A DNA stretch of 64,000 nt from Isoetes taiwanensis (lineage: Eukaryota; Streptophyta; Lycopodiopsida; Isoetales; Isoetaceae), in the NCBI GenBank assembly GCA_021234155.1, contig JAJEKV010000033.1:6006635-6070634 (forward strand), written 5' to 3'. Below, one piece after another: positions 47,565-59,637 of the stretch; within the stretch, counting starts at the first letter, position 1; each line of letters begins with the position of its first letter. The notes beneath the pieces were generated by a model, which searched no databases, was not told the DNA's origin, and saw nothing but the letters and a program-made list of their open reading frames with translations. The position numbers and the translations under genes were made by a program.

Positions 47565-48150
47565 TGTTAGTCCTGTGCCTCTCCCCGGTATGGACTATTC
47601 ATGCATCTGACATGCACTGTGTCAAGCTCAAGGATCCTCGGGCCGCCCACGGGTCAGCCATCAAAGGCTCAAGAGCCAAAAAACAGACCACGCAATCAAA
47701 GCCTACGCCCATCAACAAGAGGCGCCTTTGGACAAGTGATCGCCCGCCACCGCCGGTCGCCACAAGTGATTCTAGGCACTTCAAGAGGCACCGCCAACAT
47801 TCTCAGAATCGGGGCCTCCTTCCGTGAGTCAAGCACCTAGATCACCGTGAGTGTCTATATTGGGCCAAAGGCCATTGTACTATATATATGAGTAGAGCTA
47901 GCACATGAGTTTTTAGATGAGTTTTGAGTCTTGTCTCCTTTTCGTTTTTCTCTCTATTAAGTAGAGCTCATGTATGTTCATCATTGATATCAAGGAAGCT
48001 TATCATTTTCCTCTCAATTTTTTACGTTTTCTTCTTCTTCTTCTCTTCTTGCAAATCCCGGCGTGACATAGTCCCCGGACTCTCTGTTAGATCCACGGGT
48101 CCTCACAGAGGGCTGTCTTCCGGGGAGTTCCCCAACCTGGACCCCAAACA
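47565..48150 (+). repeat. 5' LTR of Tat/Athila-like element
   Basis: 586 bp. TATATATA at 47881-47889 is the likely promoter. Ends ACCCCAAACA. The primer site just downstream could not be assigned to a tRNA. Confidence 0.92.
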
Positions 48151-48239
48151 CCGCCGCCACGTGGCGGGTCACGATTCCATCCTACTTTCTTTCATGCAGC
48201 CATGTTCGTCCGAAATTTCACGCCCGAGAAGAACTCCTT

Positions 48240-50530
48240 TCTCGTGACGGCCTCTCGCTTGGCGCCATCGGCGTCGGGAAAACTGCTCGCGACATGTATG
48301 GATCTGCTTATGACATAGAGGGAGGCCATCTTCTGCCTAGGGCTCGATCGGCGCCACCAACCCCTCGTGTCTGTCTCGCCCCGCCTCGCCCCAAAGCGTG
48401 CAAACATTGCTCACAACCTCGGCCCCTCATCACTATCGAGCCTTATCGCTCAACCTTCTCAACCGTACTTTCATACCCCGAACATGCCTACATCCATCAT
48501 TCTTCGTGCCATACGCCCCTTCCTTCACAACCATCATCTCCCCGGTGGGCAAGGATATCCACATCGCCTCCTTTGCGCTCTACCCAGAATATCCTTTCCC
48601 CACGTTTCCCACCGCCCTTCCTTTTTACAACCTTATGCATCTCAAAACCAATGCTCCACCGCCCCGTTTTTCAACCGCTAGCCACCCCTTCATCGTGGTC
48701 CTTCCCAGGCACCATGCCACATCCAACTCAACCTCAATATCCTCACTATACCGTTCTCGCCCAGCCCAAAGACTTTTACATCTACCTTTCGGACTCGAAC
48801 CGACTTATCCCACCTTTGGCAACACGAAAGGCAAACCGTTAGACCAAAGTGCTCAGCCCACATGGAAGAATTTGAGGCTCTAGCTGTCCTAAATGGTCTT
48901 ATGCGCAACCTCAACTGAAATTCCACATCTTTTTCCACCACCGCGTGGTTTCTTCCTCATCAATGGCTCATGTCCAACAAAAGCCATTGAAACAAGATCG
49001 GGTCCGAAATGAGAACCGCTTTTTCTCGTCTCATTATGGGACCACGGATGATGATCAACTTCATCTCAAGCAACTCAATGAACTTCAACAAGAGCCCACT
49101 GAGTCCGCCGGGATTTTATGGATCGACTTCACATTCTCGCTAAGTAAGCTCAAGGAGTACCCCACACAGAGCCAGATTTTGGTCCGGTTTCTCCAAGGAC
49201 TTCCTCCAAACTATTCGGCCGATGATCAATACCAAGGCCCCAAGACTTTGGAGCAGCTATCGACCTTGTCAAATCACACCAATGTTTCTCCCGAGGCGTG
49301 GCTCTTCAAGAGCTCCCGCTCATTCCACTGGTCATGGTTCCACAAACGGGCCGTTTAGCCTCAACACGCTAATCCACAGTAGCTAGCCAAATCGGTGCCA
49401 TATCTCGCAAATACCAAGGCCATTTGGCAAATGAGTGCAACTCCACCAACGGCCCGCCTCATTGCAAGCGATGCAACATGTGCAATCATGCCACGGAAGA
49501 GTGCACTCGCACTCATCCCACCGGATTCCGCAACAAAATGGTTTATCAAGTGCAAACCACACCTCAAAGAACAATCGCACTATCGCCACCACCACTCAAA
49601 AAGTGCAACCCACTCAACTCTATCAGCAACAGAGCAACAACGGGATCCAACCCACGCCCCTCCTTTTGATCCTTCTAAAGCTCGCTGTTATCACCGCCAA
49701 GAATGGGGTCATACCACCACGGCAAGGTCCTCAACTTCCACAAGTTCAGTACATACCGCACAAATCAGACCACATCGGTCCACCCTCACGGCTTACCAAC
49801 TCGGATTGCTAATGGCAAACAAGGCCCGAGACCGGTTCTTAAGAAGCCACCAAGAGCCAAAGAATCACGCTTATCAACCAGCTCCAAAGAATCAACCTCA
49901 CCGGATCAACAAGCACAAGAGGAAATTTTTCGTGCACTTAATCCTCCAAATTCAAATTGGCCAAATTGGGTTGGTTTAGTTTCACGCCGCATCAAGGCAT
50001 CACGCCCCTTGACCATTATTCAATGGCACGCAACCCGCCTTTGCGCTGACACCATTCCTCATGAGGATCTAAAAAAGGTTCACTTTGCACCGACTTGGAG
50101 AAGCTCATGCCACATGTCATGCCAAAAGTTCGCCAAAGTATTTTGAACCTCATGCAAGCCGAAGGCCGCACATTGGCAAATGTTTATGCCACCACCGAGC
50201 TCAACAAAGACAAGATACACCTTCCACGCCTCAACCTCCACGCCTCGGGACGTATCCCAATATTGCCGCCGAGGTTGACTTACTCAAAGAAGTTGCCGCT
50301 TCACTACCACGCACTCCAAACACCAAGTGGAACCAAAGCAGATCCTTTTTCTCATGTGCCTCTAGAACTCCAAGAGGAGCTAGCCAAGATCAAAATTCCT
50401 TTAAGCTTGGCAAAACTCGTCCCCTCTCAAGGACCAGCTTACCACTCCCCAACCTGCTTTAGTTGGGGCCGTGGTTACCTCTACACCCACCCGGTCCATG
50501 CCACGGTGGGTAATCGCAAGTCAACCATGT
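48240..50530 (+). pseudogene. Tat/Athila-like gag
   Basis: Pro/His-rich gag frames with HVQQKPLKQDRVRNENRFF (48965-49020) and a knuckle region GHLANECNSTNGPPHCKRC then CNHATEECTRTHP (about 49420-49515). At least five frames are needed to follow it, so it is not translatable as given. Confidence 0.75.
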
Positions 50531-50531
50531 T

Positions 50532-50870
50532 CAAATAGATGGAGGTAGCGCAGTCAATCTCATCACGGATAAACTCAAAAAAACAAATGGGCATCACACA
50601 ACTCTTTTCGTGCCCCATATGACATCAAGTTGGCCAATGGCCATATCACGCGACCTCAAGGCGCCACACCTCTTCTTCACATCAACATCGGGGATCTCCG
50701 CTTCCCCATGGAATTTGGAGTTTGGAAAGTCGGGCTAAGATCCGTGTGACTATGAAATGTTGGTCGGCGACCTTTTTCTCCGCCAGCAAAGAGTATCCAT
50801 TATCGGGCCACGGACCGCTTAGTCATCACCGATGGTCATCTCAATGCCACCATGGACTTGCAAACGTAGG
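50532..50870 (+). pseudogene. Aspartic protease of nested element
   Basis: VDGGSAVNLITDKLKK-like start; DGGS stands where retropepsins have D-S/T-G. Later words (PMEFGVWKVG, YEMLVGDLFLRQQ) fit the flap and C-terminal strands, in shifted frames. Confidence 0.65.
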
Positions 50871-51155
50871 ATCATTTTGTTGACAATGCGAACCCTCTCT
50901 CGCATACGCAGATTCTCAAGAAGCTCAAAATATTTATCACGTTCAGCTCCACCGCGAATCCGCCTCGGTCATCCTACCAATATGCCGATCCTTGGGGAGA
51001 AATGACTCTTGATCGTGACCAGGCTGTGGTCGCTTTTTTGACCCTTACCTGGCTCCTTGCAATCGAATCCAACGTGTTGATCACTTTTCAGATGCCGCAC
51101 CTCCCCGCAACTCCTCGTTGATGTACACGCTGGTCATGAAGCAACCTCTCTTTGG

Positions 51156-52260
51156 ATGAAACCGAGCAACCCCTCTTTTTCACCACGCAGTGCCACGCAT
51201 CCGGTTATGCTCCAACCTCCCCGCACACATTGTCCAGATACCGAAGTAATACCCCATATTCAGACTCCAGAAGTCGAGATTGTGGACGTGGGCAACAATC
51301 AACCTGTCCGCATTGCTGCAAATCTTCCGGCTCCTTATCGTAACAGGGCCGTCAAGCTGTTCACAAAATTCAAACACATTTTTTCACCGAGTTACAAGAG
51401 ACCTTCGGGAATCAACAAAAGCTTTGGGGAACTCACCATTCCTACCAAATCGATGCGACACCAGTTTAGCAACGACAAGATGTGCTCAACCCTAATTACC
51501 GCGGATCGCCAAGGCGAAATTGACAAACTCCTTGTCGCAGGTTTGATCTATGAGGTCAAACATTCTGAATGGGTGAGCCCCATCGCCATTGCCCTCAAAC
51601 ACAATGGTAAGATCCGCCTGCAGGTGGACTATCGGAAACTCAATCAGGCCACTGAGCGTGATCATTTTCCACTTCCCTTCACGCACTGTGTTCTCGAAGA
51701 GGTGGTCGGACATGAGATGTACTCCTTCATGGATGGTTTTTTCCGGCTACAATCAGATCTCAATCAAAGAATCTGATCAACTCAAGACTACTTTCACCAC
51801 CCCGCGGGGCACGCTTTGCCTACAAGGTGGTTCCTTTTGGATTATCAAACTCTCCCTCAACGCTTCAACGATCATGCTCTCGCTTTTCATGATTTCATGA
51901 AGGAAAATCCCTTCTTGCAAATTTTTCAAGATGACTTCTCGCCTACAGTTCCATGGCTGACCATTTGGATAAATTGGAACTCGCCTTCCGTAAATGTGAT
52001 GAGTCCCATTAGTCTCAATCCGAGAAATGCACCTTTAAGGCCACCTCCGTGTTCTCGTTAGGGCCATGTTGTCGCCAGAAAGCGTGTATCACCACGATCC
52101 CCGCCAAAATCGGGCTTGTGTGCTCAAGGCTCAAGCACCAGCCAATATCAAGGAGACACGCTCTTTCCTGGGTAAGGTCAATTATTACTCCACCTTCATA
52201 CCTGGACTAGCAGCCATTGCGGATCCCATTCATAAACTCACGGGTGATCTAATCCACCGG
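51156..52260 (+). pseudogene. Reverse transcriptase of nested element
   Basis: 206-codon open frame 51156-51776 with GEIDKLLVAGLIYEVKHSEW, LQVDYRKLNQATERDHFPLP and MYSFMDGF (motif A), then shifted frames with SGYNQISIKESDQLKTTFTT, the DD box LQIFQDDFS (about 51915-51945), and KETRSFLGKVNYYSTFIPGL. Confidence 0.92.
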
Positions 52261-52329
52261 GCTTGAATTCCCAGCGGATGTCGCTTCCAACAAGTGAAGC
52301 TTTTGCTTACTCGTGCACCGTTCTTGTTC

Positions 52330-52780
52330 CTCCTCAATGGGACAAGCCCTTTCACGCTCATGTAGATGTCTCCGGCGTTTGCTATTGAGCCGTTCTTTCT
52401 CAAGAATATGATGCGCACACTGACAAACCAAATCGCTACGCCAGCCGAAAACTCAATTCTGCTGAGCGCAACTATTCTGCCACGGAGCGTGAAGCTTTGG
52501 GTCTCATTTTCTGTGTCCAACGCTTCCGTCATTACCTCTTGGGCAGTCAAATCAAGTTCTTTGTGGACCACCAAGCACTCCTCTATTTGATCAACAAGTC
52601 CACGCCCACGGGCCGCATTGCTCGTTGGGTCCTTCTTCTCCAAGAATTTGCTCCTTTTGAAATCGTTCATAAGGCCGGCAAATCTCATGTCGCCCCGGAT
52701 TATCTTTCACGATCCACACAGATGATCCCTCAACCGAGTCTCGTGACGCCTTTCCCGATGCTCAGCTCTTTTTAGTCACG
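52330..52780 (+). pseudogene. RNase H of nested element
   Basis: Frame 52497-52775 reads GLIFCVQRFRHYLLGSQIKF, FFVDHQALLYLINKSTPTGR and VAPDYLSRS. Upstream pieces hold the catalytic-Asp region HAHVDVSG (about 52355) and NSAERNYSATEREALG. Confidence 0.9.
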
Positions 52781-52979
52781 GCAACACCACATTGGTTCCA
52801 TGATTTTCAGCAGCACCTCCTCACGTGTGCTCTTCCACCGTAAGACGAGACGCTATCTCGGCCAAGCGACAATCCTGCCGCCATCAATTTCTCCGAGAGG
52901 TCCGCGGACTACACCATGGTTGCAGGACATCTCTACAAAAGGGTAAGGACACCATCCTTCGACGCCGCGGTTCTACCTC

Positions 52980-54069
52980 ATGAAGTTCCGTGATATTGTT
53001 CGAGAAGCTCATCAAGGGCTAGGTGGTGGTCATTTTCATGGTGACACCACGCACGCGAAAAATCCTTCTAGCCGGGTATTATTGGCCCACGCTCTTCAAA
53101 GATGCTCACGCCACGCCAAGACGCGGTGACGCTTTGCCGCCGGTGGGACGCCCAACGCCCGTGGACGCTCTTCCCTTGACGCCGGCCGCCACGCCACTTC
53201 CCTTCAAAGAAATGGGGAATGGACTTTGTGGGACCTATAGATCCTCCCCGCGCTGCACACCCATGCCCGCTACATTCTGGTTCTCACCGACCACGCTACC
53301 AAATGGGCGGAAGCTTGTGCACTTCCTGCACAACACCGCAAGAAGCACGCCTAGGGTCCTCTATCAACAAATTATCACGCGATTTGGCTGCCCCTACCTG
53401 AGCTGGTCGCTGACCGTGGTGTCCATTTCATCAATCATACTATCAAGGAGCCGACGGATTATCTCCCCGATACATCATCACAAGAGCACACCTTACTATC
53501 CTCAAGGTAATGGTTTGGCGTAAAGCACCAACAAAACTCGGGTCACCATTCTCAAGAAAATTTGTGACGCTTCCCGCACGCATTGGCGCACAAAACTTCC
53601 TATCGTTTTTTGGGCCTACAATACTTGTTTCAAGATTGCTACCGGTCACACTCCTTTTTAAATTGGTTTATGGTCGAAGCTCTCATGCCGCTTGAATACA
53701 TCCTTCCAACACCGCTTTCAACCGGCACGCTCATAATCCACCGCCGTGACTCAAAGAAAGGGTCTATCAATTAGAACAGTTGGATGAACTTCAAGGGATG
53801 CTTATATTCGTGTTCTTCATGGACAACAAATTGCAAAAATCTTTACATGACAAACGCCTCAAGACAAAAAACATTCAAAGAAGGCGATTTGGTTCTTCTT
53901 TATGATTCCGTGTACAAAAATTTTCCTGTAAACTCAAGTTTCGCTGGTTTGGCCCTTATCAAATTGTTCAAGTGGTTAGACCAAGCGTTTTCCAACCGGG
54001 CGAGTTAGATGGCACTCCATTACCTACATTGGTTAATGGTTTTCGCCTCAAAACATTTCATCACACGTA
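52980..54069 (+). pseudogene. Integrase of nested element
   Basis: WGMDFVGPIDPP (first Asp, about 53215), ILVLTDHATKWAE-like words, VADRGVHFINHTI (second Asp, about 53410), STPYYPQGNGLA with a TAA just where the catalytic Glu stretch follows (53521), and a C-terminal LKFRWFGPYQIVQVVRPSVF (GPY/F) ending at TAA about 54069. Broken over three frames. No chromodomain. Confidence 0.88.
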
Positions 54070-54687
54070 AAGTTTAAAATCAACAAACAGATACAGCTCA
54101 AGAAGCAAACACCACGTAAAAGTGACTAGAAAGGCGGCGATATTCTATTATAGTGGAGATTTTTTTTACAAAATGTGGGCGCAGCCCAAATTTATTTCCG
54201 CTTATGGGCACGCGCCCTATATATAAAAACGGGCTCGAGCCCTATCTACTAAGTCCTAAGAGGAAAACCCTCTACTCCGGGTTCGGAGCAGAGGTGATGC
54301 GGAGGAGATGGTAGAGGTTCTCGCCAGATCCCCCGAAGGTGCAGAACCACCTCCATCCCGTTGGTCTTCGGCCGGGATGTTCAGCCATCCCTAAGACACC
54401 AGCCGTCCATTCGAATGCCACGGTTGTGGCAGCGCCAGAGGTCCGCATAATTCATCTTGCGGTGTAATCCACTCGACAGTTCGTGGGCATAGTGCGCCCT
54501 CGTTCAAAACCAAAGAAGAAGCAGCCCATGCCGAAGCCATCGGATGCCTTCGTTACTCCTGTTCGCCTTATATAGCCAATCGAGGAACTCCTTGTCGACG
54601 TGGACCAATCACACAAATCGCCAACGTGTTTGCAATGCAAGGTCGTTTCTAAAATGAGAATCTTTTCTCCCGCCGCGATATCTAGCC
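54070..54687 (+). promoter_or_regulatory. Spacer with TATA-like box before ORF3 region
   Basis: TATATATAAAAA at 54218-54229 lies about 500 bases before the next long frame. It could serve a subgenomic transcript of the downstream region, as has been proposed for env-like ORFs; this is inference. Confidence 0.4.
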
Positions 54688-55930
54688 ATGGTACCTTTCC
54701 GACACATTCCTTTTAATGATATCCCACTTCGAAGTTGCCAAAGATTGAATGCAATTTCTTCTTTTCACGCCCGTTTAACATTAATGTGTGTCCTTTGCCC
54801 ATTGGTCACATCCAATCCTTCTTTCACGCCTCATCCTCACCGCTCATTGCTTCTCCCTTACGCTTTTTGGGACTTAGCCAAATTTTGCCTCTCAATACAC
54901 CGCTTTGGCATCTTTCGACACTGGCACCATCAACGGCTCCAGCCCTCTTCATACCTCTTCGCCTCGGGGCCAGCCCTAAAAAAAACCTTTTCGTTCTTCA
55001 AGCCTTTGTCCTCCGTGCTTTCGACTTTCGTCCTCCGCCTTTGAATCACTCTTTCGTTTTCGCGAAATCGTTACCATGGCTGCCCCTAAGATTTTCTACA
55101 CTTCAAGCTATCGCTCCCAAGGATCCGAGCTCTTTTTGCATCATAGATCCTTCTTGGCCCACTTTCCGTGAAGCCCTTGTTGGCCCAAATAAAAAGAAGT
55201 TTGAACGACACAAGCTTTACGAATTCTCTCAAATGGAACTTAGGCTCCAAATCGACCCGGTTGACGCAGGTTCATCGCCAATATCGTTAACGGACCTTAA
55301 AGGCTACACCGCGTGGGTCGATGGCACCACCATTTCACCGACTCAACATTTGATTTCCGAGGTATTTCATATTCCCTTGCACACCCCTTTGTTTATCATG
55401 GTCCGCCATACAGATCTCGATGTCACAGAGTTTGGTGCACCTGCTTATCATGCCAATGTCCATCGTCTGACCAATATCGACAAGCCTCACGAAACCTTTG
55501 TTAAATTTCGTGGCGCAAGTTCCTTGGGTATTCTATCAAGAACACCCATATCAATAAGCCTTTCTATAACCTGGTCCTCATCGCTACACACTCCAACCAC
55601 CACATCGATTGGCCCCAAATGATGTTCTATCGTCTTCTCCAAGAAATGGACCGCCCTTGGGTGCCACTTCCATTTCGAAGTTTCGTGGGAGGCCACTTTC
55701 AAGCCCTCATCCGTCATTACTTCCCTCCCACACCACAAAATTCTCATAATTCCACTCGCCTCCCTTCCAATAACTAACCGAAGCCGGCACTTCACGCCTT
55801 CTTCCCCCGGGTCATGTCCAAAGTCCGCGACACCCATGTTGTGCTCCTCCTCCGCTACACCATCCGGGTTCACACCATCTTTCCCAAACATCACAAACCA
55901 GGCAACAGCCGGCTCCACCACCACAACACC
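54688..55930 (+). pseudogene. ORF3, N-terminal part (after integrase)
   Basis: The 295-codon frame 54735-55622 includes SWPTFREALVGPNKKKFERH, YTAWVDGTTISPTQHLISEV and FHIPLHTPL, reminiscent in style of the 'putative plant transposon protein' region found in Tat/Athila elements (strand, 'xxVSPxxIxxxLGLP'). It continues in another frame as WPQMMFYRLLQEMDRPWVPL and GGHFQALIRHYFPP. Function unknown. Confidence 0.55.
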
Positions 55931-55938
55931 CTCGTCAG

Positions 55939-56277
55939 TTGTTGTATCAGTATCAGCAGGATGCTCAAGCTGCTGCTCTCAAGTTACAAGAATCCCAAGA
56001 CGCTCTTATGAGCGGGGTTCAACGGGCACTAGAGGCCTCTGATGCGGTACACCAGGACCTTCAAGCTGCCACTGCCCAAGTTGCAACTTTGGAGGCCAAA
56101 CTTCAAGACAAGCACGGAGCTCTCTTACAGGCTCATACAGATCTCAAAAATGCACAAGATCAAGTCAGCCAACTTGCAGATCAACAGGCTCAGCTCCAAT
56201 CAGAAATTCAGAATTTATTGGAGCACAACAAGTCCAAAGCCGCCTCCCGAAAGTACCAAGGACGCAGATATTGCTAA
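55939..56277 (+). pseudogene. ORF3 coiled-coil segment
   Basis: A 112-codon open frame of nearly unbroken heptads (LQAATAQVATLEAKLQDKHG, then ALLQAHTDLKNAQDQVSQLA), rich in Ala/Gln. It probably continues near 56570-56630 (IRDLEQHLYSKLFG) after a frameshifted gap. It suggests oligomerisation. Confidence 0.65.
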
Positions 56278-56839
56278 GCTCAACGCCTTTGTACTCCGAA
56301 CTTTGTGAAAATTTCAGCACTCAAGTTCAAAACCTTACGTAATCCGGACGCTCAAGTTGCCTCCTTGACGGCTCAGCCTTTCTACATACGACCTCTTCAC
56401 CACCTCTCTTCAAGATCGCCTTACAGAGGTGCGTAAAAGAAGATACCGGATGACGCGGAGATTGCCGCAGTTTCGCCTCAATACTCCCGGGAAATCCTCC
56501 TCCTGTGTCAACACTTCTAAACGGGTCCGCGGACTGGCCACCGCGGCCGCTAGAAAGGGACAACCGGATCCGTGATCTTGAACAACACCTCTACAGCAAG
56601 CTATTCGGGCCTGGCCGATGAGGCTCAAGCAAAACTTGACGCCCATACCGCCATTCTACCGTAATGCCTCGCTGACTTCGGTTCCTTTCCTCGCTATCAC
56701 GATTATGTGGTTGCTCGCCGCCACCTCTTTCCTTTCGGGCGGCATGCGCGATGGACCTGTGGATATTCCCCCGAAAGCAAAGCAAGTGATTTTCTTCGGA
56801 TTTGGCCGTAACTCTCCATTGAAGACAAAGGGTTGTCTT

Positions 56840-58052
56840 TGTGCCCTTTGTGGTCTTTGATCTCATACACCAGCCGATCCGCACTTTATCACCTTCAGAG
56901 TTGTTCAGCCCATGGCTTACATATTTCATGATTTCTATCCGGGTGATACACAGAACACTTCGAAATGGGCCACGCCAGCCTTTTCGTGGTGACCCCACTG
57001 CGGTAATGGGTGCTTCAGATAACAATCCATATCTTGCGGATCCCGCCGTAACCAAACTCTTCATCGAGTACATGCCCGAGCTTGCCAATCATTTTATCTC
57101 TCGGCAAGCGGAAGCGCCGCAAATGATAAGGAAGTATCTAGGACATCCCGAGGATCTTCCCTATGCACAAATTTATATGCAAAGCACCTCATGGGGTTAC
57201 AATCAATTACGAGCCTCGTTGGATAGCAAGACGGTCCCCACGGGATGGGATAGCCTCCCGCCAACTCTCAACTCTCGCTTCTCTTTGGGATCGGCGGTGT
57301 CAAGCTCTTGATCCCGATCTTGTCACCAATTCAGTGGAGACCGCCAAGAACCCACGCCACGGGCATGGTTCCTTCTCCCTATGCTTCCCCGGGCGCACCT
57401 CCACGCCTCGGGTTCCCGACTTTCGATTGGCGCCCCTTTTGGACCAAGGTCATGGATGGTCATGCGGATGGACTCCACCTCAGATCTCGACGGATCTCCG
57501 GTGGGATCCACGCTTTGTTCGGCCGCCACATTGGGAAGAAGGTGCCACTCACGGATACCACCACGAATTGGATCTACATTGCTAATGAGCGTGGTTGGCA
57601 ACGGCCGGCGGATGCGCTTCATGGTCTTGACACCTTCTTGCAGAATGCCACCACCTCACCTGATCCTTCAGTCCATCTTCAAGCAGGTTTTTGTGCTGCT
57701 CTCAAATGCATTTTGCTAAGCTCCTTAAATCGGCAGCGTCCCATTTTTCACTGCAATCCGAATGCCAGTGTCAGTGCCTTTGGCCTCCAGACCTGTCTCC
57801 TCATGGAATGTCAGTACATTTCTTCAGACGCCCATGCTGCCCTTGAAGACATGGTACGCTCTCGCTTATTTATTGCAGATCCCGCCCTTGGCCAAAACAC
57901 TCCTCCCGCTTCTTCAAACACGCCAGATCTCATTAGCCGGCACCATAATGGTGCCCGCCCCACTCCCCGTGAGGATCACTTTCGCATTGGATGGCTTCCC
58001 CGCCCCGTAAACCCTTCCTCCTTTCTTCACTCGGTGTCGTTTGGTGGGGGAG
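56840..58052 (+). pseudogene. ORF3, C-terminal part
   Basis: Frames 56841-57311 (NPYLADPAVTKLFIEYMPEL, EAPQMIRKYLGHPEDLPYAQ) and 57308-58093 (LRSRRISGGIHALFGRHIGK, WIYIANERGWQRPADALHGL) follow one another with one shift. No family recognised. Ends at the purine tract of the 3' LTR. No convincing signal peptide or membrane segment in frame, so 'envelope' is not supported. Confidence 0.5.
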
Positions 58053-58638
58053 TGTTAGTCCCGTGCCTCCCGGTACAGACTATTCATGCATAATGCATGC
58101 ACCGAGGTCAAGCTCAAGGATCCTCGGCCAGCCATGTGTCAGCCATCAAAGGCTCGCCAGAAGACCAAACACAGACCACGCAGCCAAAGCCTCAAGGCCC
58201 TGTCAACAAGAGGCGCCGCTCAACAAGTGCCTGCCACGTCCGCCACCGTCTGTGTCGGCGTGATTCTAGGCACTTCAAGAGGCACCGCCAACATTCCAAA
58301 ATCAGGCCTCCTTCCGTGAGTCGGCACCGAGATCGATCGAGTGTCTATATTGGGCCAAAGGCCATTGTACTATATATATGAGTAGAGCTAGCACATGAGT
58401 TTTTAGATGAGTTTTGAGTCTTGTCTCCTTTCAGTTTTTCTCTCTATTGCGAGAGCTCATGTATGTTCATCATTGATATCAAGGAAGCTTATCATTTTCC
58501 TCTCAATTTTTCTGTTTTCTTCTTCTTCTTCTCTTCTTGCAAATCCCGCGTGACATAGTCCCCCGGACTCTCCTGTTAGATCCACGGGTCCTCACAGAGG
58601 GCTGTCTTCCAGGAGTTCCCGAACCCAGACCCCAAACA
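58053..58638 (+). repeat. 3' LTR of Tat/Athila-like element
   Basis: 586 bp pair of 47565-48150; TATATATA at 58371-58379. Differences from its partner are concentrated in the first half, in GC-rich words. Confidence 0.92.
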
Positions 58639-58735
58639 TGAACCACCTAGGTTCCCATACCCCATGTGGCGTATGTATCCTTGGTGACGTGTCAATATAT
58701 TTATACTTATACCGTATAATACTTGGAACGTCACA
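58639..58735 (-). repeat. 5' LTR of chromovirus, outer part
   Basis: Resumes the split LTR after the duplicated TGAAC and ends CGTCACA, followed by the host duplication AGGGA. Confidence 0.92.
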
Positions 58736-58740
58736 AGGGA

Positions 58741-58890
58741 TGTGAACAGGGAAGTTGGGGTTCTGATTTAGAGGGCTAGCAGGACCATGGGGATCATGCA
58801 AAGGAACAACAAAACTAGAGATGATTCTACCACCAATTGGGCTTTCAAGCCTAGGGATTTTCATCATGTCACCTGCCTTTGTGCTTTGGT
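58741..58890 (-). pseudogene. Host exon, 5' part, split by chromovirus
   Basis: On the minus strand a likely acceptor (AAAGGCAG, ends about 58883) opens DMMKIPRLESPIGGRIISSF, and the frame runs through DPHGPASPLNQNPNFPVHIP to the insertion point. It joins 34562-34306 in frame when the element is removed. Unknown family; earlier exons not found. Confidence 0.55.
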
Positions 58891-59637
58891 CCTTAGGGAA
58901 CCGATTTGTAAGCAACGTACATGGAAAACAAACACCATAAAACAAAACTAACTGAACTACAAACCAAAGAATAAGGCGGGCATATCTGCAAGGCAAATCC
59001 ACTGCATGACATCATACCAAAAGGGAACTGGCATCTTCAACTACAAACAAGGTAATAAAAAATAAGATAATAGCAAAATAGACAGGTTTGGCTGGACCTT
59101 CAAGCTTCAACAACAAGCGCCAAATCCAAACAATTGAAATTGCACATTTAGGATACGATCATACCAGAATAGAAGCTCCATGAAGCCAGAGATGCATGCC
59201 ATGGTTCAACCAAACATGCCCCTGCTTTACAATAAAACCCCCCCAAAAAAGCGTTGCCATACAACTCCAGAATGCCAACCATAGCCAACAAACCTAACCC
59301 TAATAAACATTACACATGGGTCTAAGAAAAAAATAAACCCAAACTTAGCAAGTTTTCTATAAAAGACTGTTCCCAACCTTAGGAAACATGGGGACTTTAG
59401 CTTTCAGTTTCAGTTTTGGACTTTAGCTTTCGTTTCCCATTTATCTAACATAAGCATAGGCTATCTAGGATCAATGATATGGGTGTAAATTTGCCAAAGA
59501 CAAGTGGTGAAGCCCTTTAGCGAGATAAAATAACAAGCATGCATTGACATGGAGTGCTTTCAATTACCAACTGATGTAATAGACATGGATTAGGCACTGA
59601 ATGGTAAATTGGATACAAACATTCATGCTAATTGTAG
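58891..59637. other. Intron or intergenic DNA
   Basis: AT-rich, no supported gene. May be intron of the split minus-strand gene. Confidence 0.4.

Larger units (their letters stand above)
47565..58638 (+). mobile_element. Tat/Athila-like Ty3/gypsy element, nested
   Basis: An 11,074-bp plus-strand element inside the chromovirus 5' LTR, with host duplication TGAAC (47560-47564, 58639-58643). LTRs of 586 bp start TGTTAG and end AAACA. Domain order: gag, protease, RT, RNase H, integrase, then about 4 kb more coding-like sequence. RT wording (VDYRKLNQATERDHFPLPF) and the long region after integrase resemble the Tat/Athila lineage. Purine tract GGTGGGGGAG precedes the 3' LTR. Frameshifts are numerous. 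Confidence 0.93.
34563..58735 (-). mobile_element. Ty3/gypsy chromovirus, interrupted
   Basis: Minus-strand element with LTRs 34563-36192 (3' LTR) and 46054-58735 (5' LTR, itself split by a younger element). LTR ends are TGTGACG/CGTCACA, and the host duplication AGGGA is at 34558-34562 and 58736-58740. Order from the 5' side: primer site, two extra open units, gag, protease, RT, RNase H, integrase, chromodomain, purine tract. Without the nested insert it is about 13.1 kb, long for a chromovirus. Many frameshifts break every domain. Confidence 0.93.

Noticed and set aside
56640-56740. Transmembrane segment of an envelope protein (hydrophobic stretch LAITIMWLLAATSFL)
   Set aside because: It appears in a frame that does not continue the coiled-coil protein; another frame there reads as polar sequence.
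57163-57719. Several overlapping plus-strand ORFs as separate genes
   Set aside because: They are alternative frames of one frameshifted ORF3 region in the nested element.
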